Origin: Pseudoips prasinana
Lineage: Eukaryota > Arthropoda > Insecta > Lepidoptera > Nolidae
Reading direction: 5' to 3'
DNA: 64,000 bases
Assembly: GCA_951640165.1 (NCBI GenBank)
Contig: OX621252.1
Location: 30,711,934-30,775,933 of the forward strand
Part shown: one piece after another, positions 30,525 to 41,936 of the stretch
Numbering within the stretch: position 1 is the stretch's first letter
Layout: each line of letters begins with the position of its first letter
Translations under genes and position numbers: made by a program
Notes under the pieces: model-generated
The model's input: only the letters and a program-made list of their open reading frames with translations
What the model was told of the DNA's origin: nothing
Database searches by the model: none

Positions 30525-30870
30525 CATCGTCTTATATTGTTCCTCGGTTAATAAATAGTCTACCCACAAGCTTGCGTCATAAAATATCCCCAAATAATAT
30601 TAAAGAAAGTCTTAAGTCCCATTTCCTTCAGCACATTGAAACATGACAATATAAAAAAAAAACTTTTTTGTGTGTTTTAGACTTGTATCTACCAAGTTCT
30701 AACTTTAACTTTAGTTTTAATATAAATGTATAAGTTCTGTCTGTTTATTAACGATGTAGACGTATCACTAGTGCAGCATTAATTACAAACTTCAGTGGTT
30801 TACGAATGCTATAATACTTATTTTAATTATGTACTTTAAAATGTGAAATACATAAATAAAAAAAAACTCG
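30525..30870 (+). pseudogene. LINE 3' end with ORF2 C-terminal frame
   Basis: The plus strand reads 'RTSSYIVPRLINSLPTSLRH', then 'ESLKSHFLQHIET' and a TGA near 30645, the terminal 'PRLxNxLPxxLR...LKxHFL' module of CR1-like ORF2. It is followed by an AT-rich UTR with 'aataaa' and an A-run at about 30855. 5'-truncated. Confidence 0.75.
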
Positions 30871-31058
30871 TTCTCACTTAGAATCTAAGTGCAAACTTGG
30901 ATATGGTCATAACATTATTATTTTTCATTCGTTATTAAGGTAGCTTAAGCTTAAGTTTTTTTTTTTATCTTTGGTGTATTATGGCACTCTATTATTATTA
31001 AACTACATAATACATACATAATTTGTATATAATTGTATATATTTTTTGTATATATTTG

Positions 31059-31315
31059 ACGGTCACCGTAGCCTAGTTGGTAGTGCTCCTGCCTACGAAG
31101 CTGGTGGTCCTGGGTTCGAATCCCGGTAAGTGCAAATATTTGGGTGATGTGCACGAATATTTGTTTCTGAGTCATGGATGTTTCCTATGTATATAAGTAT
31201 TTATCTATCTATATAAATATGTATATCGTCGCCTGGTACCCATAGTACAAGCTTTGCTTAGTTTGCGGCTAGGATGATCTGTGTGACATTGTCCCTAGAT
31301 ATTATTATTATTATA
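31059..31315 (+). mobile_element. SINE-A, copy 4
   Basis: Both pol III boxes are intact. It carries the private variant 'agtttgcggctagg' where other copies have 'ggggctagg'. Confidence 0.9.
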
Positions 31316-31403
31316 TTAAAATTGAGCTGTGGCCCGAACCCCAAAAGGGCGGCCTCAGGTATTAGTTTTTTTCAATTTAAGCTACTGGTTAAGAGCCTTC
31401 TGC

Positions 31404-31465
31404 GCTAGCTAGTTTGCGGCTAGGATGATCTGTGTGACATTGTCCCTAGATATTATTATTATATT
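31404..31465 (+). repeat. Duplicated tail of SINE-A copy 4
   Basis: 'agtttgcggctaggatgatc' through 'cctagatattattattat' repeats 31258-31315, including the private 'gcggc' variant. It therefore arose by local duplication. The 90 bp between the copies includes 'gctgtggcccgaacccc', also seen inverted at about 62240-62260. Confidence 0.8.
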
Positions 31466-31774
31466 ATTATTTTTGATAATAATAATCACTTTGTATCCAG
31501 AATATTGTAGTACAGAACCACTTACAGACCAAAATACATTGTAATGTTATTAGTTTAAATAATAGGATACAACACAGTAAGTATGTAAGTATATAATTGA
31601 CACTCTGGTATCCAAAGTAAGATTTAACTTGTGTTATGGATACCAGGTCTCTCAGAATCACCGACAGAAAAATTCAACCTATTAGGTAGATGCTTAATTT
31701 AACTAAACATTTTTTATGGAGATGTATTAATACGCCTATAGCCTTTGTAACTTACAACTCACATGGCATCACTT

Positions 31775-32010
31775 ATGTGTCACTGGCCTGTTGGTTGCGT
31801 TAAGTTTCGAACGATGCATCGTTTTTAGCTTAACGCAGAGCACCTGCCCTAGATTGGTAGATGGTGCTGGTTCGAGACCAGCCGGATGATTCAATTTATG
31901 ATTTCCCATTTTTGCGATATTATTGTATATGTGCGTATAGGTATCAGTTTGTCTGGTTGTCATAGGATCTGTCTAGTTTTGTATCAGATGTCAGTGTGTT
32001 AGTTATAACA
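31775..32010 (+). mobile_element. Fifth tRNA-like SINE type (single copy here)
   Basis: An A-box-like 'tggcctgttggttgcg' is followed after an insertion-like stretch by a B-box-like 'ggttcgagaccag'. The tail words 'gtctggttgtcatagg' and 'ttgtatcagatgtcag' echo SINE-B/A tail structure. Confidence 0.55.
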
Positions 32011-32022
32011 AAATATTTATTT

Positions 32023-32460
32023 TAATTAATTTATTTATTTAGGACAACCAGTAACTGTTACATTATTGCTAGTCTAAACACAACACTTAAAAATTAAAAT
32101 CAAATGCACAGTTTATTAAGGTGTCACAACATGCACAGATTCATGACACTCGTGACATCAGTAAAAAACAAACAATATATAACAACTAAATCTAAATATA
32201 AAATGAAAAATACTATAGCTAAAATAAAATTAAAATTTAGAAAACAAAATTAACATAAGAAACGAAACATAAAATATAAAACAAAGAGTAAAAAGTGAAT
32301 ATTAATGATAAAACAATTAAAATTACTTAATAATATCAAAACATATTTTCTTATAGGTGGACAATCTGTTATTGAAAATGTCGACTTCTCCGCAGATATC
32401 GTTATATAATTTGGGTAGTCGACATATGGCAGAGAACTGCTTCATTTTAATATAAAACTA
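32023..32460 (-). pseudogene. LINE 3' end with ORF2 C-terminal remnant
   Basis: The minus strand from 32460 reads 'KQFSAICRLPKLYNDI', then 'VDIFNNRLSTYKKICF', similar to LINE C-termini. A long A-rich UTR follows down to a (attt)n tail at 32023-32042. Confidence 0.65.
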
Positions 32461-32529
32461 TCTACCCATGCATGTTTATTAAAAACTTTTTTGTAAAGAG
32501 AAAATAAATATATTTTTAACTATATTAAG

Positions 32530-32720
32530 TTATCATATTGATAATAAATATAATGAAATATCATGTTGAGTTCTTTCAATATTCTTTAAAAGATTTCAAA
32601 ATAATATTGCAAGAACTCAACATGTCGATAAAACAAATATTTCTGAATTTACACAATTGTGTTGAATTTACAATGTCAAATTGTAAATTCAGCAATCTTA
32701 GGGATTGTTGTCTAGTTGGA
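32530..32720. repeat. Cluster of inverted repeats
   Basis: 'catgttgagttctt' (32562) pairs with 'aagaactcaacatg' (32611). 'gaatttacaa' (32663) pairs with 'ttgtaaattc' (32680). This may be a MITE of unknown family. Confidence 0.6.
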
Positions 32721-32819
32721 AACAATACAACTACAGATGGTAGTGCTCCAACTGAAACAGCCTGATGAACACGGTTGAAACATAGATATAACAGACAAAG
32801 TACTAGATATGCTTATTCT

Positions 32820-32985
32820 TTATACATTTGAAAGCGGCTCAGCACCAACCACCGCAAACTTCTCTTGTCAGGCCTGCGGCAGGCTATGTCGCTCTCGCAT
32901 CGGTTTGTTTAGCCACCAAAAAAAATGTCTCTCAGACAATGCGCCGTAAATCGTCTGTAAAAGACGCAAAGGCCATAATATACAT
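32820..32985 (+). pseudogene. LINE C-terminal zinc-finger remnant
   Basis: The frame reads 'NFSCQACGRLCRSRIGLFSH' followed by 'QKKC', a CxxC...H...C finger with the 'GRxCxSxIGLxSH' wording found at the C-terminus of some LINE ORF2 proteins. It ends in TAA near 32949, and similar coding text continues after the stop. Confidence 0.65.
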
Positions 32986-33047
32986 TTGAAACCAACCATT
33001 TACAAAACCTACTTATTATTTCGTTTTATGAGGCGCTCATAGTTAGA

Positions 33048-33225
33048 TGGTCTCACAGGGCGGTAAGTGAGCGGTGAGGTTAAGCAACTGGGGTCGCGGT
33101 CAATCCATAGATGGGTGACCAACAAAGTGGTTTAATTTCTGAGCGTCTCCGTGCTTCGGAGGGCACGTCAAGCTCGAGGTCCCGACACTAGGGTAACCAC
33201 TGTCCATACGATAAGTATTTCGTTT
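33048..33225 (+). mobile_element. 5S-SINE, copy 4
   Basis: 'gaggttaagcaactggggtc', 'gcggtcaatcc' and 'atagatgggtgacc' follow the 5S rRNA order closely. The body ends 'ccatacgataagta'. Confidence 0.8.
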
Positions 33226-33314
33226 AAACTGTCTACAGAGTGAAAAGGGTATACCTTTTCAGTCTTTCTCTAAAATAGTATTACCCAATGTTAAGAATCC
33301 TAAAATAAATAATA

Positions 33315-33415
33315 ATAATAACCTACCGGTCGAATCAACTCAATGCAGAGTAGCCATCTGTACGGAATATATTATAGTGCATAAGTGTGTACGAATTGTG
33401 CGAAAACACACCGGC
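33315..33415 (-). mobile_element. SINE-C tail fragment
   Basis: 'gagtagccatctgtacgg' and 'atattatagtgcataagtgt' match SINE-C near its 3' end, in reverse. Confidence 0.6.
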
Positions 33416-33507
33416 CAAATGTAATTTCAGTCACGTTTTAAATATATGCACATTATATGCGTAAGTTTGTAATGCTATACAAAGACATGACGGACATATT
33501 TTTTTAT

Positions 33508-33850
33508 GACTAGCCTCCGTTTTTCCTTCCACTGTAACTCCTGTAAGCAGAGATCAACAGTGGTACACTATGAAATGACACAGACAGGCATGACACGGGG
33601 AATTGCTTCGACTGTCATGGATCCCGCAACAAATTTAATCAGAAAGAATCAGGAAGAAGTTGGAAAAAGCAAAATAGTAGACAGAATGATATAGCGAATC
33701 TAGAGCCTCACAAACCGAGAGAATTGCATTTGGAAAGGCCAGCTGCAAAAGCACCAAGCGTATAGTTTAAGGGTAAGTATGAGAAAGCGCTTGCATGGGG
33801 GTTATTCCTTGTTGCTACAAGATCTGCATAATAAACTACTCCATCTTTTA
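33508..33850. repeat. Unclassified repeat X, copy 2
   Basis: Partner of 19485-19870. A 62-codon frame (33506-33694) contains 'IASTVMDPATNLIRKN', which is partly legible in copy 1 too. No domain known to me. Confidence 0.65.
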
Positions 33851-33858
33851 AGCTAATT

Positions 33859-34030
33859 GTCATCATCATCATCATATCAGCCGAAAGACGTCCACTGTTG
33901 GACAAAGGCCTCCCCCAAAGATCTCCACAATTGCCGGTCTTGTGCTATCCGCATCCAGCGATTTCCGGCGACCCGCACAAGATCATCGGTCCATCTTGTA
34001 GGGAGCCTGCCCACGCTGCGTCTTCAGTTC
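33859..34030 (-). mobile_element. 5'-truncated RTE LINE, 3' end
   Basis: Near-identical to the RTE 3' terminus at 54466-54640: 'atcagccgaaagacgtccac', 'cacaattgccggtctt', 'acaagatcatcggtccatc'. The (catcat)n at 33859 is the tail. Confidence 0.88.
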
Positions 34031-34678
34031 AGCTAATTGTATTATATATATTTGTATTATAATATATTAGTATATTAAGGTGTTGTAACTAACCTAGGGC
34101 ACTATTGTGAAGGTGAAGTGCCTAAAAAATAATTATATTGCGACGCTGAATGTTGATGCCAATTCTATGACCCAAAAAAGACTAATAGACGAAAAGCGTC
34201 GTAATGTTTCGTAACAATATATGTTCATAATGTGACGTCGATGCATAACAAACTATTATTGTTTATGGAAATACTGTATCGCAAAACCAGATTAAGAATA
34301 TTCATAACTTATCTAGTTAATTTCTCACATCATAGTCGTAGCTAGTTCAGGCTTCGACTGCGGTTACTCCACGCCTGACGCTTTGCCCCCTGCCAATTTG
34401 TGGACTAGCGAATTTAGTGGAAAAGCCTTCGACCAATATCTCAATCTCAGTAAGATTTAACTAGTTTAAATCCTTGCTAGCGCTTCCTGGTGTGGTTAGT
34501 TGGTTATTAGTGTAACGGTTATAGTTTTAATTAGTGTCATAAATTTAGTTCAAAGACTTGCCACAGATATCAACGAGAGGTACAAAAGGGGAGATTTACA
34601 ATGAAAACAAGAATTAATTATTCTGTAAAGATGATATTTTATTCATTCAATTTAGATTTTAACATACTTTCTGATATG
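34031..34678. other. Unassigned spacer
   Basis: A mildly GC-richer patch at 34350-34450 has no frame or repeat match that I can recognise. Confidence 0.35.
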
Positions 34679-35035
34679 GTTGCCTCGTTGGTCTAGCGGT
34701 AGCGTGTTAAACCACAGATAACGAGTTCCTGGGTTTAACTTCCGTGTCGAGCTTTAAAGTGATTTTGGGATTTGTCTGTAAAGAAAAAACATCTTGTATC
34801 ATGAGTGTCATTATGTATCAGCCCGATGTCTGGGAGTTGGCGCTATTATACTCCCGTGCCTCGGAGAGTATGTAAAGTCATCGGTCATGTGCCTGACCAT
34901 TTTCCGGTCGTGTTACTAGTCTTTCCATCAGATCATAAGAATTATGGAATAGAAGGTGTATCTGTATTTGCGCACATATGCTAGTCTCCATTAAGACTGG
35001 CCGCCGTGGGTGAATTTCAAAATTGGAGGAGGTTA
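34679..35035 (+). mobile_element. SINE-C, copy 7 (old, full length)
   Basis: Full order is preserved from 'gcctcgttggtctagcggta' to 'taagactggccgccgtgg', with many substitutions and small indels. It is older than the copies at 17849 or 25051. Confidence 0.85.
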
Positions 35036-35204
35036 CACCACGCTATTTCTTCTATTCTGTACCAAAGAAAATATAAAAAAACGATGAAAACGTTATTGTT
35101 CTGTAATTAAACACATCAGCAAATCTCTATCATTTTATAAAATATTCTTTTCTAGTCTTAACTCATGAAAATAATGTTTAGGAGTTAATATCATTACAGA
35201 CCCA

Positions 35205-35870
35205 ATCATCATCAGCGTAATATCGTCCACTGCTGGACATAGGCCTCCTCCAAAAGCTTCTATGACGTTACCCTTTGGAAGGGTTTGCTTGAGTGGTCGC
35301 GCTTGGCATGCCAGTTGGCGACCGCAATTAGGTGCTAATTAGTACATAGGTAAGGCAGCTGCCAGATTACCTGATGTATCCCTTAGTCTCCTTTTACGGC
35401 ACCCAAGGGATGGAGTGGTCCTGTAATTCTTTCTAGGCCGAAAGAAAACCACACGGCCACTACAGATCCATTTCATTATAAGATATTCAATTTCCTCCCT
35501 GAGTTTTAACCCGGACAGCATGACTCTGTCTTATTTTTTTGAAGTTATACTTCTTTTGGCGCGATGGAGAAAAATGATGAGAGTGAATTTTTACTTTAAA
35601 AATAACAACATGACGTTAGTTCTAGGTGGTATGAAAATTGATAACTATGTTCAAGTTGTATATTAAGAAGTATAACTTCTAACGCGTGTACATAAGTACA
35701 CACAAGTTTTTTTTAATACTTCATCATATCAGAATGGAGGATATGCCATAATCGCAGGTTTATGGTCGTATTTCACAGGGACCGTTTTCTAGTAGGTATT
35801 CCCTCGGACGATTTCTACGCCCCCCACGGGATGAGATGGGTTGATGATATTCTTTGCCGTCACCGCATAC
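35205..35870 (-). mobile_element. RTE-N, copy 7, split by an unrelated fragment
   Basis: The left part (35205-35330) has 'gtccactgctggacatagg' and 'ggcgaccgcaatta'. The right part (35735-35870) resumes 'ggatatgccataatcgc' to 'catctcatcccgtgg'-type leader. About 400 bp intervenes. Its 'ttagtctccttttacggcac' block resembles another common lepidopteran retroposon 3' end. Confidence 0.7.
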
Positions 35871-36910
35871 TTTTATTACTTAAGCTAAACCGTTTTTATT
35901 TTATTTGATTTTGAATAATTTTATCTTAATATCTTGTCTATATTTTTATGTTATATTAATCTAGTAATAAAAAAGTATCAATTCCTTAAGGAAAGTAAAG
36001 CAAAGACTGTTCCTTAAACATCTCAAAGTCAGCAAAGTTTCTGACAAGTCCCCATCATTTTTCGCTTGACCGAAATTCAATTGCACAGTTGTTTACTTAA
36101 AGCATGATTGGACCTCTATTTATTTTGGACCCCGGGTCCGCAAGAAAATTGGGATCCCTACTGTTTGGCGACATGTTTGTTAATGAATGTTTTTATTTGT
36201 GCAAACGGTTTGTTTTATAAATATTTTCAGAATATCCGTATTTGAAAATTATACTGTGTAAAATATAAATATTTTATTATATCTTGGGACATTTAACACA
36301 CTGCCATCTGATCCTAAAACAGGCTGAGTCTGTAATATGGCAACCAGAGAACTGATAAGCATACTTATATATTCTTTTAAAACATACATATTATAGACAA
36401 ATCAATGTCCCGACTTATCAAGTCGACTAGTCGTGACCACTGTCTCCCGAAATACAGGCTTTAGCCTAGTTTGGAAAACTGTCAGTACCTTTTGTAATTA
36501 ATCATGACAAAAATCTGTAAACACGTGTGAATGTATTTTTGTTTTATCTGAGTCCAATAAAAAAATTGTCCCGGTTATACATTTTACATACATATACATT
36601 AACATAGCTATGAGAGAAAATGTGTGCTCGCATCAGTCTATCTTACCCTTACAGTAATATCCGAAACGTAACTCTTACTTTTTTTATCTTCAAAAACTTA
36701 CATAAGTTTCACTCTATTTCGTTCGCCTCACCCAATCACACTTTTCGTAACAATCTAGTTACGCATTCGCCAGCCTACTCCTTCAGTCAAGCTTGCGTAA
36801 AGAAATTTAACTTCAAAATTCTCATCTTAAATCCTCTCTCACTTGACTGCTGCCCTTTATAACGTGCTTTTTAACGTAACGGTTCAGACGCGAAAATAAT
36901 TTTATATAAT
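35871..36910. other. Mostly unassigned, with a SINE-B tail remnant
   Basis: Positions 36285-36380 are a degraded SINE-B tail in reverse ('ctgccatctgatcc'). An 80-codon plus frame at 36620-36862 has no recognisable domain. Confidence 0.4.
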
Positions 36911-37105
36911 TACTAATTGTGTCCGCGACTCTGTCCGCGACTCTGTCCGCATTTTTTAAAGACTCCGCGAATGTTACATCAAAATAACTCTAATATTTTG
37001 TCTCTTGACGCAAATTTATAAACTCTAGATTATCTGTGTACCAAATTTCATTTAAATTGGCTCAGTACTTATGGCGTGAAAGCGCATCAAACAGCCAGAC
37101 ATACC
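36911..37105 (-). mobile_element. Helitron-like fragment
   Basis: It resembles 18493-18898: 'actaattgtgtccgcgac', 'tattttgtctcttgacgc', 'cttatggcgtgaaag'. The word 'tctgtccgcgac' is tandemly duplicated. Confidence 0.5.
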
Positions 37106-37590
37106 AAGACTTTCGCATTAATAATAGCAGTAAGAATGACAAGCAAAAATAGAAGTGTGTGTAAAAGCATTTGCTGTACGTTTATAACATGTTTAATAAA
37201 GATATTAACGTTTAATTTGAAATCTTTACTAAATAAACTTCATAAACGTTAATATCAAAGCTATTTAAAACCTCGACTGTCTGCAGGTCTCCCTAGGGCA
37301 CCGTCAGTTCGCACGAGGTACAGTTCGGTCCATATTAACGTTGCTTTGAGGACCAACTTTGTGCAGGAGATGAAATTACAAAGGTAACTTTAAATTTTGT
37401 TACGGACTCTGGTGGTCTGTTAGGTTCCCAATGTTTGTGTAATGCAATAGTAAGAGTTGTAGGAAATGAAAACCCGAAAAAACATTTTGCGGGTGGCATG
37501 CGTAACGTTGCATTATCAAAAAAAAGATAAAAAAATATTTATGTATATAAATATGTATGTTTGTAACAGTCTCAACAGCATATTAAACAC
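37106..37590. other. Unassigned, one inverted repeat
   Basis: 'gatattaacgttta' (37201) pairs with 'taaacgttaatatc' (37244), a 14-bp perfect stem. Nothing coding. Confidence 0.4.
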
Positions 37591-37945
37591 GATTGCGGGC
37601 CGGTGGAACAGCTAAATACGGGAACATTGGATCGAAAATACTTATCATCTTTATTCATGAACTTATCCCTCCTTCCCCCTTTTTTCATCGGACTGCTAGG
37701 CGGCGGGAGGGTCTTTACCGATTTGTTGTTGCTATCCCATTATGCCGTACCATTCGCTTTGCTTCCTGCTTCATCATACGCACGGCTAAGCGGTAGAACA
37801 CCCTCCCGAACGACGTGTTTCCAGACTCATACAACATGGGTTTATTCAAGGCTAGAGTGAACAGGCATCTTATGGTCCACCTTCGACCACATCTTCACTT
37901 ACCATCAGTTGTGATTGTGGTCAAGCGCAAATCCATCCAGCATAA
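37591..37945 (+). pseudogene. LINE C-terminal remnant
   Basis: The plus frame reads 'SCFIIRTAKR', a TAG in place of the usual Trp, then 'NTLPNDVFPDSYNMGLFKAR' and 'VNRHLM'. This is the C-terminal 'RTAxxWNxLPxxVFPxxYxxxxFKxxVxxHL' module of a LINE. A stop and a 5' truncation show that it is dead. Confidence 0.7.
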
Positions 37946-38160
37946 AAAAAAACGCCCGCAGTTAATTGATTCCACAGAGTGGTAGTGCACGGCAAAAAGT
38001 TTTTTGTGAAACGCACAGTTGTAGATGATTCATCCAGGTGATAAGAATGAAATTTCCACTTGTGGCGAGATGGTCTATAGTGGAATGTGGCGACAAGTAT
38101 AAGGTCGTACAATTCTTCTGAACACTCCCCGTGATAAGCGCAGTAAATGCCATGCATGAC
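37946..38160 (-). pseudogene. LINE C-terminal remnant in opposite orientation
   Basis: The minus frame reads 'SSTTVRFTKNFLPCTTTLWN' then 'QLTAGVFF'. Same family as the remnant at 15283-15540 (both share 'gcagttaattgattc'). It abuts the plus-strand LINE remnant tail-to-tail. Confidence 0.7.
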
Positions 38161-38184
38161 TTTGAAAATTTGAGTTATAGATCG

Positions 38185-38365
38185 TCATCATCATATCAGC
38201 TGTAAGAAGTCCACTGCTGGAGAAAAGTCCTCACCCAAGGACTCCAGGTCAAGGTCCTTTCCCGAACGCTGCCCAGCCGAGTTGGATTCTACGATTGACC
38301 TCTTTCTCGAAGTAGGACTTACCTAATTCAATGGTCTGTCCTAGGTAAATATAGACTCTAGGCGT
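38185..38365 (-). mobile_element. RTE LINE 3' fragment with internal deletion
   Basis: The RTE tail ('atcagctgtaagaagtcc') jumps to sequence located about 430 nt further inside the full element ('cgaacgctgcccagccgag', 'tctgtcctaggtaaatatag'). The gap is an internal deletion. Confidence 0.8.
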
Positions 38366-39166
38366 TGCAGCAAAGCCAGATCAACGCAATACACCTGTAA
38401 TATTCCAAATACAATCATTAAACTATCGGATGAAAGCTATCAATTGCCACACCTCTATTAACACGTATTACATACTAGGTAATCATCGATCATAAGCGTT
38501 AAGACATTGGGGCTCCATACACCGTGTCCCATAAATAATACTGTGATGCGGCGTACCGTGAACCGACTGAAATATAGACGCAATAAAGACCGCTACGTGA
38601 ACAGCTATACTTGCGTTACGGGAAAAGTGGGAACTCCATTTCTGGAATGAATTTCCGTAACCATCTTATCACTAATTAAATCCCTTAAAAAGTACTGTTA
38701 TAAGGGGAAGACTAGAGATATTTTTAAGCTACGGTTACGCTGCATGAGATTTAGCCCGCAGGCAGATAGATAGACGGACAGCGCAGCGATAGCTTAGAAA
38801 TAGAGCTCTGTTAGTACCTTTTGGGTTAAAGTTTGTGGTTAAAAAAATTGCTATTGATATTTTACGAATAATTGTATTTTTTTCATTGTAATTTAATTTA
38901 CCTTCAACCCTATGTAGCCGGTAGGTACCTACTACATTCGCCAATTAAATACATCACCACGTAGAGTCCTATTAGAGTATGTTAACTTACTGAAAGTCAA
39001 TTGTGTACCCTTAAGCCCGTGGGTCCGTATAACTCGAATGAATGTCATTTAGATAATTTAGAAAAAAGATTTTTTTGTCGAAGTGGTTTCTATAAATATG
39101 TCTCGTAATACGGCAGGAACTTTATTTTTCTATAAAACGACGCAAAATCTAAAATAAACAAAACTT
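38366..39166. other. 0.8 kb unassigned
   Basis: A frame at 38735-38944 (minus) overlaps a repeat-W-like 'agatagacggacagcg' scrap. No gene supported. Confidence 0.35.
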
Positions 39167-39455
39167 TAGAGGTGTCAAGGGACACCCGGATGGAACGAAG
39201 TTATTTCTTATTATTTATTATGTACAAAAAACCTGTATACACTCAACGAAAATAATCGTCGCGACACCACACTGTTCAATACGAAATAGACATGAAAATA
39301 TCTGGCTTGCTTTCTATAAGAGAGAGAGAGAGAGACAGACAGAGAAACATGCGGACGCCGCACAGCTGCAAAAAGTGTCGTGACAACTTTTCGTAAGAAT
39401 TTTTTTCCATCTAGCTCTCTTTCAGAACGGGCGATAAGGAACTTCGTTCCAAAAA
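39167..39455 (-). mobile_element. MITE K, copy 2
   Basis: Reverse orientation of the K at 29188: 'gtcaagggacacccgg', 'gaacgaagttatttctt', an (ga)n run, 'ggaacttcgttcc'. A stand-alone copy useful for defining the ends. Confidence 0.85.
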
Positions 39456-39852
39456 TAAAACAATAATAAAAACAGAGACACTAAATTAACTGCTGAAAAA
39501 TATACGGTGAACCTAACCTTAAAGTACCACATTTTCCAAAAACATCTGAATACCCTGAAAAGATTGGGTTAAGTACTCCTAATAAATAAAAAGAGGCTGA
39601 TAAAATTTATAACTCTCTAAAAGTGTATTGCCACCATCAACTATTTATTGTTTGTCGTAAACGTTAACTAAGGGTAATGTGGTGCATGTGGTACCATATC
39701 TTTACTTGGTAGTGTTTATGTGGTACTTTTCTATACCATTAATACTATAGCTTTGAAAGTGTGACTGCTTATGAGTTTGTTTGTTTACTATCTCTTCAAT
39801 TTTAACTACAAGATCTTTCAGCCTAGAATTCTATAAAATATTAGTTGGAATA
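39456..39852. other. Unassigned spacer
   Basis: AT-rich, with no structure recognised. Confidence 0.35.
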
Positions 39853-39930
39853 ACAGCTTCATCATCATTCTGTAAGCCAAAAGTCGTCCACTGCTGGACA
39901 AAGACCTCTCCCAAGGAGCTTCATAATTGT
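39853..39930 (-). mobile_element. RTE LINE tail scrap
   Basis: 'aagtcgtccactgctggac' and 'cctctcccaaggagc' match the last 75 nt of RTE. Confidence 0.65.
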
Positions 39931-40021
39931 CAGTATTGTTTAAGTAGCACAGCTTTAAGTTTTTACAATTGTAAAAGTAAAAAATCTTATCTAATGGATA
40001 AAATTACTTATTTTATTACTT

Positions 40022-40395
40022 CCATTACTTTACTTTATCGTATGGGCGTTAGTTACTCTAGTGTGAGAGTTGTTCAAGCGACTCAATGGGCCTCAAAACT
40101 ACTTCAAAACGACTACAACTGGCACCAACAGCTTTGCGTGCTCCCCGTACGAATACGCTTAGAAATTAAATCAATTTGGCACACATCTATAGACCGACAG
40201 CGTTTGTAGACAGGCGCCGGCACATCAAGCTAGCCCAATCTATCAAATTTATTTTATAGATTTTCTACTTTATCACAAAAGCATAAGGTTCACTTTCAAT
40301 TGGGGAAATTTGACAGATTGGAGTATCTTGATGTGCTGGCGTCTGTACTTAACCTTGCCGATCACTTACGGGATGGTGAGACCAAGTGTCTGTTA
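40022..40395 (-). mobile_element. 5S-SINE, copy 5, interrupted by MITE P
   Basis: The body ('ttatcgtatgggcgttag', 'acgactacaactggcacc') runs to 'gaccgacagcg'. The head remainder resumes at 40348, 'cttaaccttgccgatcactt'. The 142-codon plus frame across this region (39781-40209) is a shadow. Confidence 0.75.
40207..40347. mobile_element. MITE P, copy 2, inside 5S-SINE
   Basis: TA-flanked palindrome with termini 'agacaggcgccggcacatc' and 'gatgtgctggcgtctgta'. It is 141 bp, longer than copy 1 because the centre is intact. Confidence 0.9.
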
Positions 40396-40988
40396 GCGGC
40401 TCAAATATTTTCATACATAGTCACAGGCTTTACTTTTGGACTGCCCTTTAATCGTCACAAGTAAATAGGCAATTATTTTTAACTAACTTTAATGGGTAGA
40501 TTCACAATCGCCAGTGATTTTTAAGTCATTATTGTGTTTGAGAACTATTAAAATAGAAACTTATCTACTCTGCTAATTTGTAACTTTGCCTGTAGCATTC
40601 TATATATCTCCAATGGATGGAATTGTTGTGTAAGGAAGACGCGATTGTGAATTATTGGGGGAAATATCTACGGGAGAACAGCGATAGGTAAAAGCATCTG
40701 GCCATTGGAGTGCCTAACATTGATATTTTAGGGGTGAAACTGCACCCTTACTTAGGGGATGGGTCAGTAAATACTGATGAGTTGGAGTGGAGGAATGTTT
40801 ACTGGAGTGGTTTGCTTATTTCGTTTTTGCTTAAATGATTTTGATTTGCAACGAATTAAAAAAAAAGTTTTATACTCTTTATTGAAAACCACAGATTAAT
40901 TAAAATAAATTTAACATGGGCGGTCTTATTGCTACTGCAATTTTCTACGGGTAGCCAGGAAGGAGCTAAGTTCTGTTAATGATAAATA
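40396..40988. other. Unassigned spacer
   Basis: No gene or repeat recognised. Confidence 0.35.
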
Positions 40989-41187
40989 ATAATATCCTGG
41001 TGTCATAATCACATACGGCGATCTGATCCCCAACTAAGCAGAACTCGTACTATGGAAACCAAATAACCGATATATTACAAATACTAATTTTCTTTTGTAA
41101 ACACATACTTATATAGATAATTACACCCAGACTCAGGACAAAGTGACATGTTCATGCACACAAATATCTGCCCTGGGTGTAAATCCT
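40989..41187 (-). mobile_element. SINE-B, copy 4 (head truncated)
   Basis: The tail and body in reverse reach only to the B-box area ('ctgccctgggtgtaaatcc'). The A box is missing. Confidence 0.82.
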
Positions 41188-41936
41188 GGGTGAAATAAGC
41201 TTGAATATAGGAAGTTCGTATTAATTAATGCAGAATTAAATTGGTATATCCTGTTTTATAGATTTTATTCAACATGTAACTTAATTAACGCACATCCTGA
41301 AAATAGTTTGTTCAGAATCGTTTACTGAATCGATTTATATCATTTTTAATATAGGTTACTTTTTTATTCCCAAATAATTTCAACTACGGACATTATTGTC
41401 ATATTAACCCTGTACAGTCGAAACAAATTGAAATGGACCGTAACTTAAAGTAATGGATTTTAAAAATCGCAGTTTTATTTGTATTCATACAAATTCCATG
41501 ATTCAATACAAAATATAGAAAAATAAACTTTATTCCATGAAACTAACTTAGTAAATAACAATGCATTTACATGTTAAATTAAAAATTCAGTGTATGTATT
41601 ACGATTACAACATAATATTCTAATTGGGGTGTTTGAGGGTGTGCGTTAATTACGTTACATGTTGTATATACTATGTGTGCTTACAAGTATCAAAGTTATA
41701 CAGTTTACAGATGATTCCTATACAGATCTTCGATAATTTGTTCTGTTTTATTATTTAAAGAGCTAAGAGCAGATGGAACAGAAAGAAACAAAAGCATCGA
41801 ATAGGTTTTAATTTGCCTCGATATAGTGCTTCTAGCAAAGTGCAAATCTGCGTACGGCTATACGTGGTTGTCCTGCTGCCCAGAAACATGGAGTTACGAA
41901 TCTGAAAATACAATACATTTTTGTATATTTTCTAAG
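41188..41936. other. 0.75 kb unassigned
   Basis: AT-rich, and no frame or repeat recognised. It borders the purine tract. Confidence 0.35.

Noticed and set aside
36620..36862. 80-codon plus-strand frame
   Set aside because: No domain or start context; composition typical of random AT-rich sequence.
39781..40209. 142-codon plus-strand frame
   Set aside because: It crosses an RTE tail scrap and a reversed 5S-SINE ending at the MITE edge, so it is a shadow over unrelated repeats.
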